Assembly: GCA_027579435.1 (NCBI GenBank)
Contig: JANBPK010000732.1
Span: forward strand, 62,001 to 126,000
Origin: Candolleomyces eurysporus
Taxonomy: Eukaryota; Basidiomycota; Agaricomycetes; Agaricales; Psathyrellaceae
DNA: 64,000 bases
Reading direction: 5' to 3'
In this document: positions 23,211 to 35,525 of the stretch, piece by piece
Position numbering within the stretch: position 1 is the stretch's first letter
Layout of the letters: every line of letters begins with the position of its first letter
Position numbers and translations under genes: made by a program
The notes under the pieces: generated by a model
The model's database searches: none
The model's input: only the letters and a program-made list of their open reading frames with translations
What the model was told of the DNA's origin: nothing

Positions 23211-24846
23211 CATAACTACGCTTCCCGCGACCGCCTCTTCGATCGCAGCTTTACCAGACGATGTGCTCTCTGACACCTTACTACGAGCGAGCCATATACA
23301 AGACGTGCCGCCAGCAATATCCCGAACTCACCCATCAGTCATATTAAGTCACGTTTGTCAGCATCGGCGCAAGCTGGCCTTGGCCGATCGGCTTCTCTGG
23401 ACAAAAGTCAGGGTGAAGCCACCCCCGGTTAGCACAAGGTTTATGGTAGAAGAACAGCTTCAGGACCTCTCTCTGTCAGACCGTCTACTTGTCGCTGAGT
23501 AGAGAAGAAGGGGATCCATTCTCACGGAGGCGACCAAGTCTTGGATCTCCCGTTCTGAACATTCTCCTCTCTCCGTGCACCTCAACCTTGAACCTCTTTG
23601 GGATACGAACGATTCGTTGGGGCCTCCTTTGAGCGAAAGTTTGGTGGAGAAAGTTGTAAACCTTCCTTTCAACGGATCGTTCCGATGGAAATCCGCCACC
23701 TTCAGCTTTCCCCCCAGTCTAGTAGCAACTCTAGCACTTCAGCGAATTCTTTCACCGGTGCCGGAAGAAGTACCAAGGCTTGAGCGAGTCGGACTGACAG
23801 TATACTTTGACCCGCCTTGGAGCAAACGATTTTGGCCGACCTACTCGGGGTTCCTGAAGGAATCAGGTTGCCTCAAGGCGCATTCGTGCGTTCGTTGACA
23901 TTGGACAGTAACTTGTGCGATGATATCTCGAGGTTTCCTGTCCACTGCTCTGGACCGACAGAGCTTTCTGCTGGGGCGTTTATGAGGATCCGTCCACTTC
24001 AAGCTCTGTACTCACTCGAGTTGGCTCCCAATCTCGTTCATTACTACCCCCTCTCAATAGTAACCCCATCCACACTTCGTACGGCAACTTATACCCTCAT
24101 GAAACCGAAATATCTCCGAGGAACCATGTCGACAGCGTCACGCTCAGCTACCTACGTTCACTGGTACTCGACATCACTGACCCAATTCCAACCGACCACG
24201 CACAGTGTCTTACTCTTCCGTCTCTTCGTTCTCTCCAATTGAGAGGGCCATGTTTGTTCCGGCTAGAATGGTTTTACAACTTCGGTGCCCAACTGACCGA
24301 TGTCTCTTTCAGCTATTCCTCGCAAATATACGCGGATCTGGTTTATAGTCTAGTCCTGCTCAAAAATGTGACTCATCTCGAATTGTCCGAAAAACTCCTC
24401 CTCCGACTGGCGTGGTGAAGACGGATGGTATAGTCCTGCAGCTGTGTCTAGGGACATCCTGCAGTCGCTCAGCGCTCAGTCTTAGGTTCGGCATCGATGT
24501 CGAGACCTGGAAGGAAGTTCTGATCGACGAGCCGACTGCATGTCCAAAACTCGATTCGTTCTTATTGCAGGCTCGATGGAAACACTGAGGGGGAGTTCGT
24601 GAAATTCATCGAGGCGAAATGGAAGGTCCCACCTGGTCTTGATTACGTCGCGCGGACTGAGGATGTCTATGTGGCATTCCCTGGACCCATTGGCGTGGAT
24701 TTTCCTGACACTTTCATCAGCGTCGGAGTTCTGGAGGAGTTGCGTAAGAGGTTGACATTATCTCTGGCTTATCCTTCGGATCCTACTGGTTATACTATTG
24801 TTAGCGATGCTGTTGGTCCTACATTAATCTTGTATACATGTAGCTG
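23211..24846 (+). pseudogene. F-box/leucine-rich protein, decayed
   Basis: The first part reads ALPDDVLSDTLLRASHIQD and then HPSVILSHVCQHRRKLALAD and LLWTKV, the F-box-like start seen in the paralogues at 28739 and 35526. The same frame is stopped by TAG at 23500-23502 and then continues (KSWISRSEHSPLSVHL) to 23898. Beyond that the homology moves through other frames: SLRSLQLRGPCLFRLEWFY, AQLTDVSF and NVTHLELSEKLL near 24215-24400, then the C-terminal MKFIEAKWKVPPGLDYV from 24599. With one nonsense codon and several frame changes it cannot encode a full protein. The 3' end (24660-24846) is duplicated at about 28430-28640. Confidence 0.65.
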
Positions 24847-25330
24847 AGCTAGGCTACTACGATTACAGAGACAGGTATCCGGATCAGGTTGCGAGCGTGA
24901 AGCGTCAGAACATTTGCATCAAATGAGTACCATTACGCCAGAAATACGAAGTCCTCTAATTCCGCCCCTCTCTTCTCGAGTTCGACCATGATGTCCAGAC
25001 TCTCGAAATCATAGCCCCACAGCGACATGCTAACGGTCCATAAGCTTCCCAGTCCGTCTTCTCATGATTTATCTTCCGTTTTCCTGGCTGCAATGAAGCC
25101 CAAAAATGCCCACTCGTCGAGCGCTTTGGGGAGGGATATGAATGTCAATGCGCTTCCAAAGAGCACGAATGGGGAGATCATGCCATTGCTGCGAGACATG
25201 GCTAATGATCGCTGGATGATACTTTGACATCTTCAACAATCTGCTACTCCTCTGCCAGGAAGATTGCTACCCAGAGTTTGGGTGCCACTCGGCCGGCGAT
25301 GTTGGCCGCGTCAAGGACCAAGCCTGATAC
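24847..25330 (-). pseudogene. Deletion derivative of the neighbouring F-box gene
   Basis: Bases 24847-25125 match 28650-28930, the 3' end and last exon region of the F-box gene at 28739-30476. Bases 25130-25330 match 30072-30285, its 5' coding region. The intervening 1.14 kb is missing, so the two ends are joined directly near 25128. It lacks any long reading frame and is a relic. Confidence 0.75.
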
Positions 25331-25649
25331 CAGTCGGAGATAGGCTTTTTTNAACAATTTCTCTTGCTCAAAGGTAGCACTCACGAGTCCCTCATACAGC
25401 CTTTTGTCAACGAAAGCGACCGCGAGTTCCAGGGCAGCGCGATCAGCGGCTTCAGCTTGGACGACGCTACAACAAGTTCATCTTCATTCACTACAATATT
25501 GTACAACACACAAAAAANCAATTGCTCAAAGTCCATGACCATTCACGAGAATCCATCCACCTCCCAGCCTGTGAGCTGGAGGAACTTCAATCCACGCCGA
25601 TCGATAGATGCGGGTGAATTGATGTCGCTTCGCAAGTTCGAGATTCCGC

Positions 25650-26238
25650 TCAGTTGACGTCGTCCTCAACGCGAACAATATCGAACACTTCGCCAGGAGG
25701 ATACCGCGGAGGGTAGGTTGGGAAGACGATTAATGGCCTAACAGCCACTTGATTGAACGGTTCGTATTCATTGAGCACCCATCCGGAAGTGGGGCCACTC
25801 AGCGTATGAGTGATACTTGATAGTAAAACAGTAAACGGTCACGATGGAACAGTCGTAGAGACAACGAGTGGGCTTACATGTATGCATTCTTTCCCTGCTG
25901 AGGGACGTGCTCGACCTTCCAGGTGGTCAGATCGTTGTCTTCAACTCTATCAGAGAGGAACAAGAGCCTGTCGATCTCGATGGAGGTGCCGGACTCCTGA
26001 GTGATCTTGTAAAGGCCATCATGCACTTTAGTGAACTTCCACTGATTGATTATTCAGAATCCGGTGGGTCAGTGGCTGTGGTTGAGCAAGAGAAATGAGC
26101 GAGGACACTTACAAAAGGTGGCCTCACTCCTCCCGGCAGAGAGATGACCTTGGAGACATCACCACTCCGTTCAGCACCGCCGACAGGGCCCTTGGTGAGT
26201 TGATTAAGGATGATGTACGTTCCATTTTCGAGAGACAT
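25650..26238 (-). CDS. Peptidase inhibitor of family I66 (cnispin-like)
   Basis: Three exons, complement(26113..26238), complement(25878..26041) and complement(25650..25797), join in phase to 145 residues, the usual length of these cytosolic beta-trefoil serine protease inhibitors of mushrooms. Recognisable family segments are MSLENGTYIILN at the start, KVISLPGGVRPPF, then WKFTKVHDGLYKITQE, TTWKVEHVPQQGKNAY, SGWVLNEYEPFNQVAVRPLI and a C-terminal PPGEVFDIVRVED. There is no signal peptide, as expected. Known members inhibit trypsin-like proteases and are thought to protect fruiting bodies against grazers. All splice sites are canonical and no lesion is visible. Confidence 0.88.
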
Positions 26239-26331
26239 CTTTAGAGAAAGGTGATTTGAGAGTTGAGAGCTGTTAGTTTCGCAGAGTCGAGTAGCTGGAG
26301 CACTGAGGACTCACTTCAACGATGCTGCCTG

Positions 26332-26339
26332 TTATATAC
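26332..26339 (-). promoter_or_regulatory. TATA box of the I66 inhibitor gene
   Basis: TATATAAC on the minus strand lies about 100 bases upstream of the start codon at 26238. Confidence 0.5.
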
Positions 26340-27595
26340 CTTTCCTTCCCCCCCNGATTTGTGCGTATTTGTGCCACTGCACTCCTCCGTGTCCTCGCTA
26401 CAGTTTTTTGCATAAGTTCTGTCAGTTTTGTTTTTNCGCTCGAACGGAATGATGTGACGCAATGACTCGTAATGTCGCGCTTGCCGAGCCTAAACATAGC
26501 AACATGTTGCGCCATAATCAGCCCGATTTGGCGGTGTGACAGTCTTGACAATGGTCACAACCCATCTCGCAAAATGACAGACCTTATGCAAAGGACTGAG
26601 AATTCCAGAATACAATGAAGCGTCGGTTTGAGTAGCTCACATGTCCTTAATCTCAATGAGTTTGGAGACTATGCACCCGATTAAAGATGCGTACGACAGA
26701 CGTTGACGTGAATTTTATGACTTAACGTCGTTATCTCGAACCGAGAAATTGGCTCTCAGACTGCTGTACATCTTCATTGACCAACAGTCTGAGACCAGGG
26801 TAGCGATGACCCCGTTACCCTCAATGTAAGAGACTGACCTGTGCTACGCACGTTGTGAATACGGACATTCTTTTCCCTGTCAGGTCGCACATTGGAGGAT
26901 CTATTGTGTTGGTTCCAAACGTATCGGGAGTGACTTGGAATTGTACCATAAGGATAAAGAGGTATTATACTTGAGATTCGCTATACATCCTCACCGCTTG
27001 CTCCAATTTTTCATTATCACCTTGGTCTGCAAGCACATGTTTGTTTCCTGCCACCTTCCCTGCATTCCGTCAGCCAGTGAATCTCCACCGTGAGTTGTTC
27101 ACGGGCCGTGCTGTCGTTGGTGTGAGTCTGTTTCCCTGAGTCTTGTTCCTTGGCTGACCTCTGCCGAAGCGAAAAAGAAACAGCCGCCGTGCAATATATT
27201 GATTACTCCATCTTCAATTTTGTCCCTGTTTCAGGGTCTCTGTCGAGTGAGCATCTGACTAAATCACATTTTTNATGACTTCTGCAAACGGAGAAAGTCC
27301 ATTTTCCCTGGGAATATCCGTACACTTTCAATTGTGGTCGTCGCTGTGAATCCAGTTCTGAAGTCCGGTTCACCGGCTGATATTACATGTACTGATTTTG
27401 TCTCTCTCCGTTTTCTGGCCCCAATCCCATCGTGCTCCCAGCACGGTACTCGTCATGGGCGAGGTGTGACCGCTGTCAAATGAACATCTGACGCAACAGC
27501 GGGTAGAGGTATGACAGATCTGACTGCAGTTCGAACTCGGAACGTCAGTTGGCCGGTGTGGAGATACATTGCATACAACATGCACTTGCAGCACT
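26340..27595. other. Region without a recognisable gene
   Basis: No open frame with a familiar domain on either strand. Short pieces near 27230 and 27470 resemble each other (GTCNANTGANCATCTGAC), hinting at an old internal duplication. Confidence 0.35.
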
Positions 27596-28215
27596 CACTT
27601 GCTTGTTTCAGCTGAGTCAACTAATCTTGGGGTGTAACTCCCTGAACTTTGATTAATCCAGTGGCCCTCCGGTACTCGCTTAGTGTACGACTGAGCTTCT
27701 GAGCTCACGGTTCGTGTGGAGACTCTATGAGTCTCATTCCATTGAAATCTCCCTCCCGGGCCCGCAGAAAATGCTTCTGCTGCACTCACATACAGCTGCA
27801 AGGACGGATTCGTGTGCTCAATGCCTGTAAGTCCAGAGTCGGACCTCTTGTACAGTGAGCAATAACCTGACGCCTTGTTTACAGAACGTTGACTCGCGGG
27901 GATGACTTTCCAGAGCTGTTCCTCCACCCAAACCTCCGCAATTACAAGCTAGTCCCAGAGCACGCCTGTACCATGTTCATGATATGATACGGTATGTCGC
28001 TCGACCGGCTGAAGAACGCAGCGACGCCATCGCTCCCGACCCAAGTCGGTCTAGGAGCCTGAGTGGATTCAACGTAGTTGCGACTGGACTTTCCATTCAA
28101 ATCCAACAACTGTGGAGCTAAAGCTTACAGGACGGTGTGAAGACCATTCACGAATGGTGCTGGCTGAGAACCAATTGACCCGGGTAAATCGAGAACAACG
28201 ACTTGTGAGTTCCTT
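27596..28215 (-). pseudogene. Possible beta-trefoil (ricin-B-type lectin-like) gene relic
   Basis: Minus-strand pieces read VVVLDLPGSIGS, then a possible short intron, then LLDLNGKSSRNYVES and further on VEEQLWKVIPASQRS. The LDLNG-SS and QLWKVIP segments resemble the repeats of ricin-B-type beta-trefoil lectin domains, which bind sugars. No single spliced model joins cleanly, and stops interrupt it near 27950. It may be a decayed lectin gene or an unrelated frame; I give it low weight. Confidence 0.3.
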
Positions 28216-28640
28216 CCAACTCTTCTCCGGGCATTATTATGACTCTATCGGTAGAAAAAGGAGTGAAAGCTGAGCTCGTCGAGCATCGGGTTCTTTGAAT
28301 CGTCGCGCAGCCACCTTAACTACCCATAGCTTTCCGGCTGAAGCCCAGAGCTCAGAGCGCTACCGCCCATATAAAAGAATGTACCAACTTGCTGTTTTGT
28401 CCAGGAAACCAATCTCGGTTAATGATGTTTGTCTGGCATTTCATGAGGGCGTTGACGTGGAGTTTCCTGACACCGGCATCAGCGTCGGGGTTTGGGAGGA
28501 GTTGCGTGGGAGGGTGGCAGACCTGGAGGATCTAATATTATCTCTGGCTTATCCTCGCTCTTCGGATCCTACTGTTTATACTATTGTTAGCAGTCCTATT
28601 GGTCCTGACATATATTTCTGATACGGTACATTCATCTTGT
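28200..28640. repeat. Mosaic of copied F-box-locus pieces
   Basis: Three pieces from the adjoining locus are packed together. About 28205-28295 matches 30340-30430 (5' part of the F-box gene, CCTTCCAACTCNTCC...GCATTATTATG). About 28360-28425 matches 30900-30960 (promoter of the 31021 gene, CCGCCCANATAAAAGAA). About 28430-28640 matches the 3' coding end of the F-box pseudogene at 24660-24846. No complete gene results. Confidence 0.6.
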
Positions 28641-28738
28641 ATGCATTCAGCTGAGTTAGGTAGTACGATCACGGAGACAGGTGTCCAGATCAGGTTGCAA
28701 GCATGAAGCGTCAGAAAATTTACATCAAATGAGGAATA

Positions 28739-30476
28739 TTACGCCAGAAATACGAAGTCCTTTAATTCGACCCCTCTCATCTGGAGTTCGACCACGACGT
28801 CCACAGTCTCAAAATCATAGCCCCACAGCGACATGCTAACGCTCTGTAAACGTGCCAGTCCGTCCTCTGATGATTGATCTCCCGCTCTCCTGGCTGCAAT
28901 GAAGTCCAAAAACGCCTCTTCGTCGAGAGTTTTAGGACTCGGAAGACACACAAACTCTTCCACTCTCGGACAAAGGCAGCTATCCCGGGTATACCTACCC
29001 GATTCGTCAAACCGTGGGGTGAGTGCACGCATTAGATCTCCAGAGAGGACGGCTCTTTCCTCAGGAGCAATAATGTAGCTTGTTCCAAGAAGTTCGAGGT
29101 GGACAACGTGTGGGAGATGTCGGAGGCAGTAATGAAGGGCCGATTGGGTGAGAGTGAGATAGTGAAGAGAGACATGTGTCAATTGGTTACCGAATTGCTC
29201 AACAAAAAGAGCTACACCACTGTACCGCTCATCGAGAGGCTCGGTCCTTCTGCCGTAGAAATCGTTGAGGGTTAGCTTGCGGAGGGAAGGTAGAAGGAGT
29301 CTAGAGGGAAAGGAAGGTGGAAGATGGTACGGAATGCAGACCGTCATTTCCTCCAGCAACGGAAGGTCTACATATGGCCCCGGACAGTCCTCTGATGTCC
29401 GCAAAAGGAAACACTGCTGTAACGTCGATTTTGCATTTTCTGAGGGCTCGGCACTGAAGTAGTATTTGAACAAGGTCCATCATGCCGACGTCTTGACTCC
29501 CGTATAAGATCAGGTCTGTCAGGTTTTCCCAAACAATGCTGGATGCGGATCCAGAGAAGAGCTCCATGGGCCCAATTTCGAGGGAGCGCAACGACGGGGT
29601 AGTGAGGATAGACCCACCCGCAGTAGCCCGAGGGAACACTTGCTGCCATTCTTCCGGGGAGACGAGCATTTCTTCTACCTCAATGCACATATGCACCTTT
29701 CGCAGCACTCCCGGGTCACTCTGCACGGGGACACATAGCAGGCGAAAGGCGGGATGACGAAGGTGGGTTAGAGAGAGCCCGAGGTAGACGTCATTCCACT
29801 GGGAGGACGACCTGCATAACACGTCGATTAGTCCATCCAAGTGAAACATATCTGCATGGAAGCTCTCGGGTTTCCAGGTGTCGCTGGAGTTCTTGGGGTA
29901 TTTTGCTGTATGCTCGTCGAAAATGATAGAAAGGGGGTGGTTTCCTGAGCGAGCGATCCATGTTTCGGCGAGTTCCTTCAATTGGTCAACCTTTCTCTTC
30001 CAGATACTAACTCTGTTGAAGAAGCTGTCAACGGCACTGGGGGGATCATGTACCTTCGGAGGTTGGAGATAAGGAGGGATATGAATGTAAATGCGCTTCC
30101 AAAGGGCCGGGGTATGGAGCGAGAGATCACGCCATTGCTGCGAGACGTGGCTGATAATGACCGCTGGATGATACTTCGACATCGTCAACGATCTGCTACC
30201 CTCCTGTGCTGTGATATCGACGACTGCGAGGAAGATTGCTACCCAGAGTTCGGGTGCCAGTCGGCCAGCGAAGTTGGGGGCGTCAGAAGTGGATTCCTCA
30301 GTGCGGCTGGATTTCATCATCTCCTCCGAACTGCAAATTCCTTCCAACTCCTCCTTGGGCATTATTATGGCGCTTAGTAGAAACAGGAGTAGAGGCTGAG
30401 CTCGTCGAGGATCAAAGGAGAGGTGTGAACTGGTTCTCGCTTTGATCATCATCTGATCGATGCCCTTCTTGGTCAT
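28739..30476 (-). CDS. F-box/leucine-rich repeat protein (one frame break)
   Basis: From 30476 the minus strand is open to beyond 29400 and reads RLAPELWVAIFLAVVDI, then YHPAVIISHVSQQWRDLSL and TPALWKRIYI: an F-box-like motif that would bind Skp1 in an SCF ubiquitin ligase. Leucine-rich segments follow (LRSLEIGPMELF, NLTDLILYG). Near 29385 the frame must shift by one base, after which the second frame continues the LRR part (LPSLRKLTLNDFYG, NQLTHVSLHYLTLTQSAL, LRHLPHVVHLELLG) to the stop at 28739. No intron fits the shift, so it is either a sequencing error or a young frameshift. The start is uncertain: an inner methionine in AIIMPKEELEG is also possible. About 580 residues if joined. Confidence 0.7.
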
Positions 30477-31020
30477 GATCGACGTGTGACCATTCCTGCT
30501 AGCGCGTATCTACCGCGTATCACTGCTCAATCAAGGGCGCTAACTGGCTTGTCAATGTATTGTATGTCCGCTGCACGAACTCATGCCGGAGCTCTTACAC
30601 GGGGACTGCACAGCATTGACGACATCCCGCATGGTTCTCCTCTTTGTGGGCCTGCATCACATTCTCAGGATGCGAAGCATCGGTTTGTTTGACTCGTCGT
30701 CCACCCAAACTACCGACAGCCTTCCCCTGGCCCAGGGCTCAGACGAAAATAAACAAACGCCATTCGAGATCTCGCCGGTCATTTGCGATGAGTGGCTTTG
30801 ATTGTCTCGAGACAATGTTAGCTTACACATATACACATGCCATTGCCATCACACTGGAGGCAGTACGCGGTGCTTGGTCCAGGTGTCCAAGCAACCACGC
30901 CACCGCCCACATAAAAGAACGCACCCAATTCCCATTTTGGCCAGAAGACCAATCTCTGCCAGCTAGCTGAAATTCCCTATCCCAACTGAATAACCTCGTC
31001 TCGATTCTTCGACAGTCGAC
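30477..31020. promoter_or_regulatory. Bidirectional promoter region
   Basis: Separates the F-box gene (minus) from the gene starting at 31021 (plus). An ACATAAAAG element at about 30908-30916 is some 105 bases before the plus-strand start. The block GGCTTTGATTGTCTCGAGA near 30797 recurs at about 37566, upstream of the F-box paralogue at 35526-37394. Confidence 0.45.
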
Positions 31021-31566
31021 ATGCCCTCCTTTCAGTACACACTGCCAGACTACCGCTTCAAGGATGCCACAGATACCAGCGCATTGACCTCGGCTGACTA
31101 CGACCTGCTCGCCCACTGGGGAGCTCAGCCCTACCACTCAATCGTCGACTCCGATATCACTAAAGCTCATCAAAACTACTCAAAGTCGATTTCTCTTCGA
31201 AGAACACAAATCAAACCCATCTTCGAGCAAATTAAAGAGAAAACTGCGTCGATGAAGCTAATCGCGGACGCGGAAAAGCGGGCGCTAGAGTGCGCTCAGC
31301 TCGACGATCTTCGTGCTCAGTGGTGCGACTACCTCGCAGAGCACATCTATGGATCGGATGTTTTCGTCTTTGTTAACGGTGTTTCGGACGACACGTATGA
31401 TGAGGACGTTCCGAGTATGGAAGAGGTAAACCCCTTGAGGCTTGAGAAGGCCCGAGATGCCCTGCAAGAGATGCTACGAATTTCTCAGCCCAGCTCTCAG
31501 TTGGGTGACTGGGCTGGCCGCAAGATCTACATACAGGATGACTTTGTCCTCCATTGGGATAATTGA
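31021..31566 (+). CDS. Conserved-looking hypothetical protein, 181 residues
   Basis: A single uninterrupted frame starts with MPSFQYTLPDYRFKDAT and ends with DDFVLHWDN. It is hydrophilic, with no signal peptide or membrane segment. The middle is Lys/Glu-rich and probably helical (QIKEKTASMKLIADAEKRAL), followed by a Tyr/Asp-containing region. The TATA-like element about 105 bases upstream and good length support a real gene. No family recognised. A copy of its promoter occurs in the mosaic at 28360-28425. Confidence 0.6.
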   Translation: MPSFQYTLPDYRFKDATDTSALTSADYDLLAHWGAQPYHSIVDSDITKAHQNYSKSISLRRTQIKPIFEQIKEKTASMKLIADAEKRALECAQLDDLRAQWCDYLAEHIYGSDVFVFVNGVSDDTYDEDVPSMEEVNPLRLEKARDALQEMLRISQPSSQLGDWAGRKIYIQDDFVLHWDN

Positions 31567-32136
31567 TCGAGTTGATCTTTCTCGAGTTCTTTCTTTCGTC
31601 AGAATCATTTAGTCGGAGTTTGTGCTCGAGGCCTTTCAATTGTTTGATACTAGCTACCGTTGTCAATATAGTCTCTCCCAAAGTTGAATCGTAGGCTCAG
31701 CTTGGGCTCAGCGGAACAATACTTGTGAGGCTCAGCGTCGGGGGTCTCTAACCTCTAATCCGAAAATGCAGGATCTATTAATGTGAGATCTAGGTCGTGA
31801 CAGAGCAATGCGTCAGTGAGTACTAGTAATAGCAATACAAAGTATATAGGTATGTCAAGGCGATACTCGATGTCTAGTATACTACACACCAGGGTAGGGA
31901 AGTGAGCTCCGCGATGATTAAGGAAAGATCAAAATGAGAAAAGAGAAAAACAAATTATGCGGGTCCTCTAATAATGAAGAGCAATGATGATGACGGCGAG
32001 CAGTTCGTCGAGAATGGTAAGTTCGAAATGTGACAATGAAACCCACTAGATGATACGAGGTGTTTTTCGTCGACAAGACCATGGGCGCCATTGGACCCAT
32101 AACCGACGGACCAGTGGGACAGACCTCCAACACCAC
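31567..32136. other. Intergenic region between convergent genes
   Basis: Holds the 3' flanks of the 31021 gene and the MFS gene; nothing else recognised. Confidence 0.4.
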
Positions 32137-34278
32137 TTAAACCTTCTCAGCCCTCGAAACACCGCCGGCCCCGTCCCTCACCCTCCTATCCTTCGACGCC
32201 CTCTTACTCTTCAACCTAATCATCTCCCCATACCGATAAAACACGAACGGAATCGGCGCAATCGCGGTAGCGATCAGCGCCAACAGCAACCCAGCATACT
32301 GGAAGCCCATATGATGGAACATCTGGTTCACAAAAAGCGGAACCATAGCACCGATCTCGGACCTCAAAAGCGTCTTGGCAGCCATAGCCGTAGCCGCAAA
32401 CGAGCTGTACGAGTCGATGATGTACGAGTTGGCCGAGACGTACAACATGATCATGGCGAATCCAAAGACGCCTGAGGAGATGCAGACGCCGATCCAGTGT
32501 ACGTGTGCGTAGGCGCCTGTAAAAGCGAACATGAACAGGGCGGCGGGCATGAGGAAGGCACCCCACATCATGGGGTACAGTCGGGCCTCGGGGTACTGGC
32601 CATTCTGCGTGGCCTTCGCGTACACCTTTTCGTTGAAGGGTACGAGGAACCCGGCGAGGAAGATGCCCAACTAGACAGAGCAAAGGTTAGCAAATGTACA
32701 TCAATATGGACCCGGTCACTCACCATAATGCTAACGAAGGCGATTCCGGTGATACCTTCACCCCAACCACGGATCTCGACGAACGCGATAGGGAAGGCAA
32801 AGAACATCAAGTCTAGATGCAAGTAAGCAAGTAGGAAGGCAACCAGCGCTAGAAACGACGTACACAGCAAGCTGTAGACGAATGACAGATCTGGAAAGGC
32901 GATTCATCAAGACGAGCGATGGAATCAGACAAAAGCCCACTCACAGATACTCATAAAGATAACAATAGGTTCAGTGAATAGCATGACAAGCGGTCGGATA
33001 AGAGCGATCTTCAAGACTTCCGAGAACGGCAAACGCTCTAGCTCTTCCAGAGTCTGATACGTGTCGTCTCCGGTCTCCTTGCGCAGCTTCTCAGCCTTCC
33101 GACGAAGTAAAACAGGGGCCAGAGTTTCGGGAATGAAGAGGGTGAGAACCCAGCATACACCGACGAACACGAAAAGGACCCAGTCTGCGACGACAAGATT
33201 AGTCGATGAAGCACAAAGAGGGGAGAAAGACGTACAGATCCATCTCCAGCCTGCTCTCTCGCCAATCCATCCACCAATCATAGGTCCCAGACATGGTCCA
33301 ATGAAAAGGGTACCAGAGAATAACGCCATGGGTGCTCCACGATCCTTGACCTCCCAGACGTCGGCGATACTGAAAACGACGACGAATGAGAAATCAAGCT
33401 AAGAATGGGAAGGCTCAAACGTACCTTCCACCGACGTTACATACGGGAGCACTCGCCGCGATACCAGCAATTTGACGTGTCACGACAAGCGTGGCGATAT
33501 TCTTGGAGAGAGGGGCGGGAAGGGTGAAAACGAAGAAGAGGAATAGCGAGATGGAATAGATGACCGTTCGTCCTAGGACTTCGGATAGTGGCGCAAGGAA
33601 TAGTGGTCTATGAGAGGCAGCCATGAGGAACCCAGAAGCGAGATAGAGAGCAAGGCACGTACCCGATGCCGAACCCTATGACGAAGCAAGTCACAGTGAG
33701 ATTGGTGATCTCTTGCGTCGTCCCAAACTCCTTCGTAGGACCTGTCATGCTGCGATATGGTTAGACCAGTTCAACGAGAGCTGGAGCAAGTAAACTCACT
33801 CTCCGGTGACAATCGAGCTGCCTAGTGCGACGGCGAGACATAATAATGACGTTGATACTGTGACAAACCTTCAAACCGATGAGCTCAAGTCATTCGAATT
33901 GACGACGGCGACGGACCATTTCTTCCCCTTACTCCATTCTCTAGGATTCTCACCCGTTCCTTTGTCAAACTGTACAATCTTGAACCCCTCCTTCCTGTGG
34001 ATCTCTGCGAGCTGGTTGACGCTGACTTGAACGCCTTCCTTGGCTTCTGGCTTGACAAAGGCTGTCGATCCACGCGTCGATACTCGCTGAAGGGTGTTGT
34101 GCGTCGGCGTCCGTGCTAGGAATAGAGAGCTTTGGCGCGAGACTTGCGTTGGCGATGCACTATCGTCGGTGACGATGAGAGGACCTTCTCGCTCGAGGGT
34201 ACGATATTGCTCTTCCTGCTCTGCAGTGAGAGCTGGTGGTCGGGTGAACAGAGCAGCCTCAATGGGCTCGGACGCCAT
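32137..34278 (-). CDS. MFS multidrug transporter, DHA1 type
   Basis: Several short introns join exons in phase from 34278 to the stop at 32137. After a hydrophilic N-terminus of about 120 residues come FVTVSTSLLCLAVALGSSI (first helix) and GFGIGPLFLAPLSEVLGR (DHA1 signature loop). Then follow GTLFIGPCLGPMIGGWI (antiporter motif C), YWVLFVFVGVCWVLTLFIPE, a tiny 27-base exon (32864..32890) giving YLSFVYSLL, and the second half down to MFHHMGFQYAGLLLALIATA. Family members export drugs or polyamines by H+ antiport at the plasma membrane. It looks intact, with twelve membrane segments expected. Confidence 0.87.
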
Positions 34279-35525
34279 AGTAGAGGATCAAAATAAGCGC
34301 GACTTTCGAAAAGAAGGGCTGATGAAGGCGAGAGATGCGCAAAGGGGGGNTAAGGGGAGAAAATGGAAAGCAGACACGTCCAGCAAGGATAATCCTGGGG
34401 GTTTATATATCTCTTGACCTGGCTCAATACGAGCCCTGCGGCATCATACGAACCCAGCGGCATTTCTGCAAATTACGCTGATGAAGCAAGGGTCAAGCAC
34501 TCGGAATGTGTGCGCGCACGGCGGGTCATCCATGTCCCATCCCAAGATCTTGCTACTCCGTGCGAGAGCAACGCGACCGGACGGAGTAATCAGCATCATC
34601 TGAGATAAAAATAGTTATGCTTCAGTAGTAGGTAGATTCGAGGGACTTGCCTTCATAGCCAATGCGTCGTGGTCGTTGAGGAGAGACAAATGAGACGCCG
34701 ACCGGTCACCAGATCACTCCATCAATAACTTTGGAACACCGGCCAGTCGGCAGCATCCCCGTCCTCCCAATCATCCTACCTTGCACTTCGACCACAGTTG
34801 GGCGGATCCACGGCGGGTCTGCGTCCTACCTGTCAGAATGCAACTCAAACAGCTCACCAACCGGACAGAGATGAGTTGGTCATTCGTTCGACCAAGTTTG
34901 GTATGTCCCGGCGTGAAGATAACCCGCAAGTATAGATCTCTGATGCAAATTCCTTTTTCACAAAAAATGCTTGCGTTAATCGCCTTCCAATTTCGTCTTC
35001 TATGAGCCGACTTACACATCGAGGCACCGGTCACCGTTCCCATCGCTCCTTGGAGCAAAGCTTCGAATTGAACCCTGCGCCCCATTCTGCTGCAATGAGC
35101 TGCAAAATCTGAGAGTCCCCGCCCATCCCGGTAAGCTTACAATCGGATTCTCAATTCAAAGGACTACTCTCAAGCCAAAAAANGTCGTTCTCAGTTCCTC
35201 CGGAAGTCAGGCGACACTCGCCGCTCACGCAGGTCCTGTTGTCTTCTCGCGCATCAAATTCAAACAAGAATGTTCTGTGCGACTCGAGGACGAATGATGT
35301 ACTCATATTTTTGCTGTGGATCCACTTCTGGATTCACTTCCAATTGACGCTCCCGAATTTGGGCAGAAACTGTTTGCTCCGTGAGAACCGCGGCGGACAC
35401 GAAGTAGAAGGAACCAAGTCCGCTCACGAGTTTTGTTGAGTTCAGCATCAACGGAAACATAATTAATATTATTGACGAGCAGAATAGAGAACCAAAACTA
35501 TGTACAGTCGCGAATAGCTTTTACT
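34279..35525. other. Long intergenic region
   Basis: About 1.25 kb with no frame I can assign; presumably the MFS promoter and the 3' flank of the F-box gene. One N near 35183. Confidence 0.4.
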
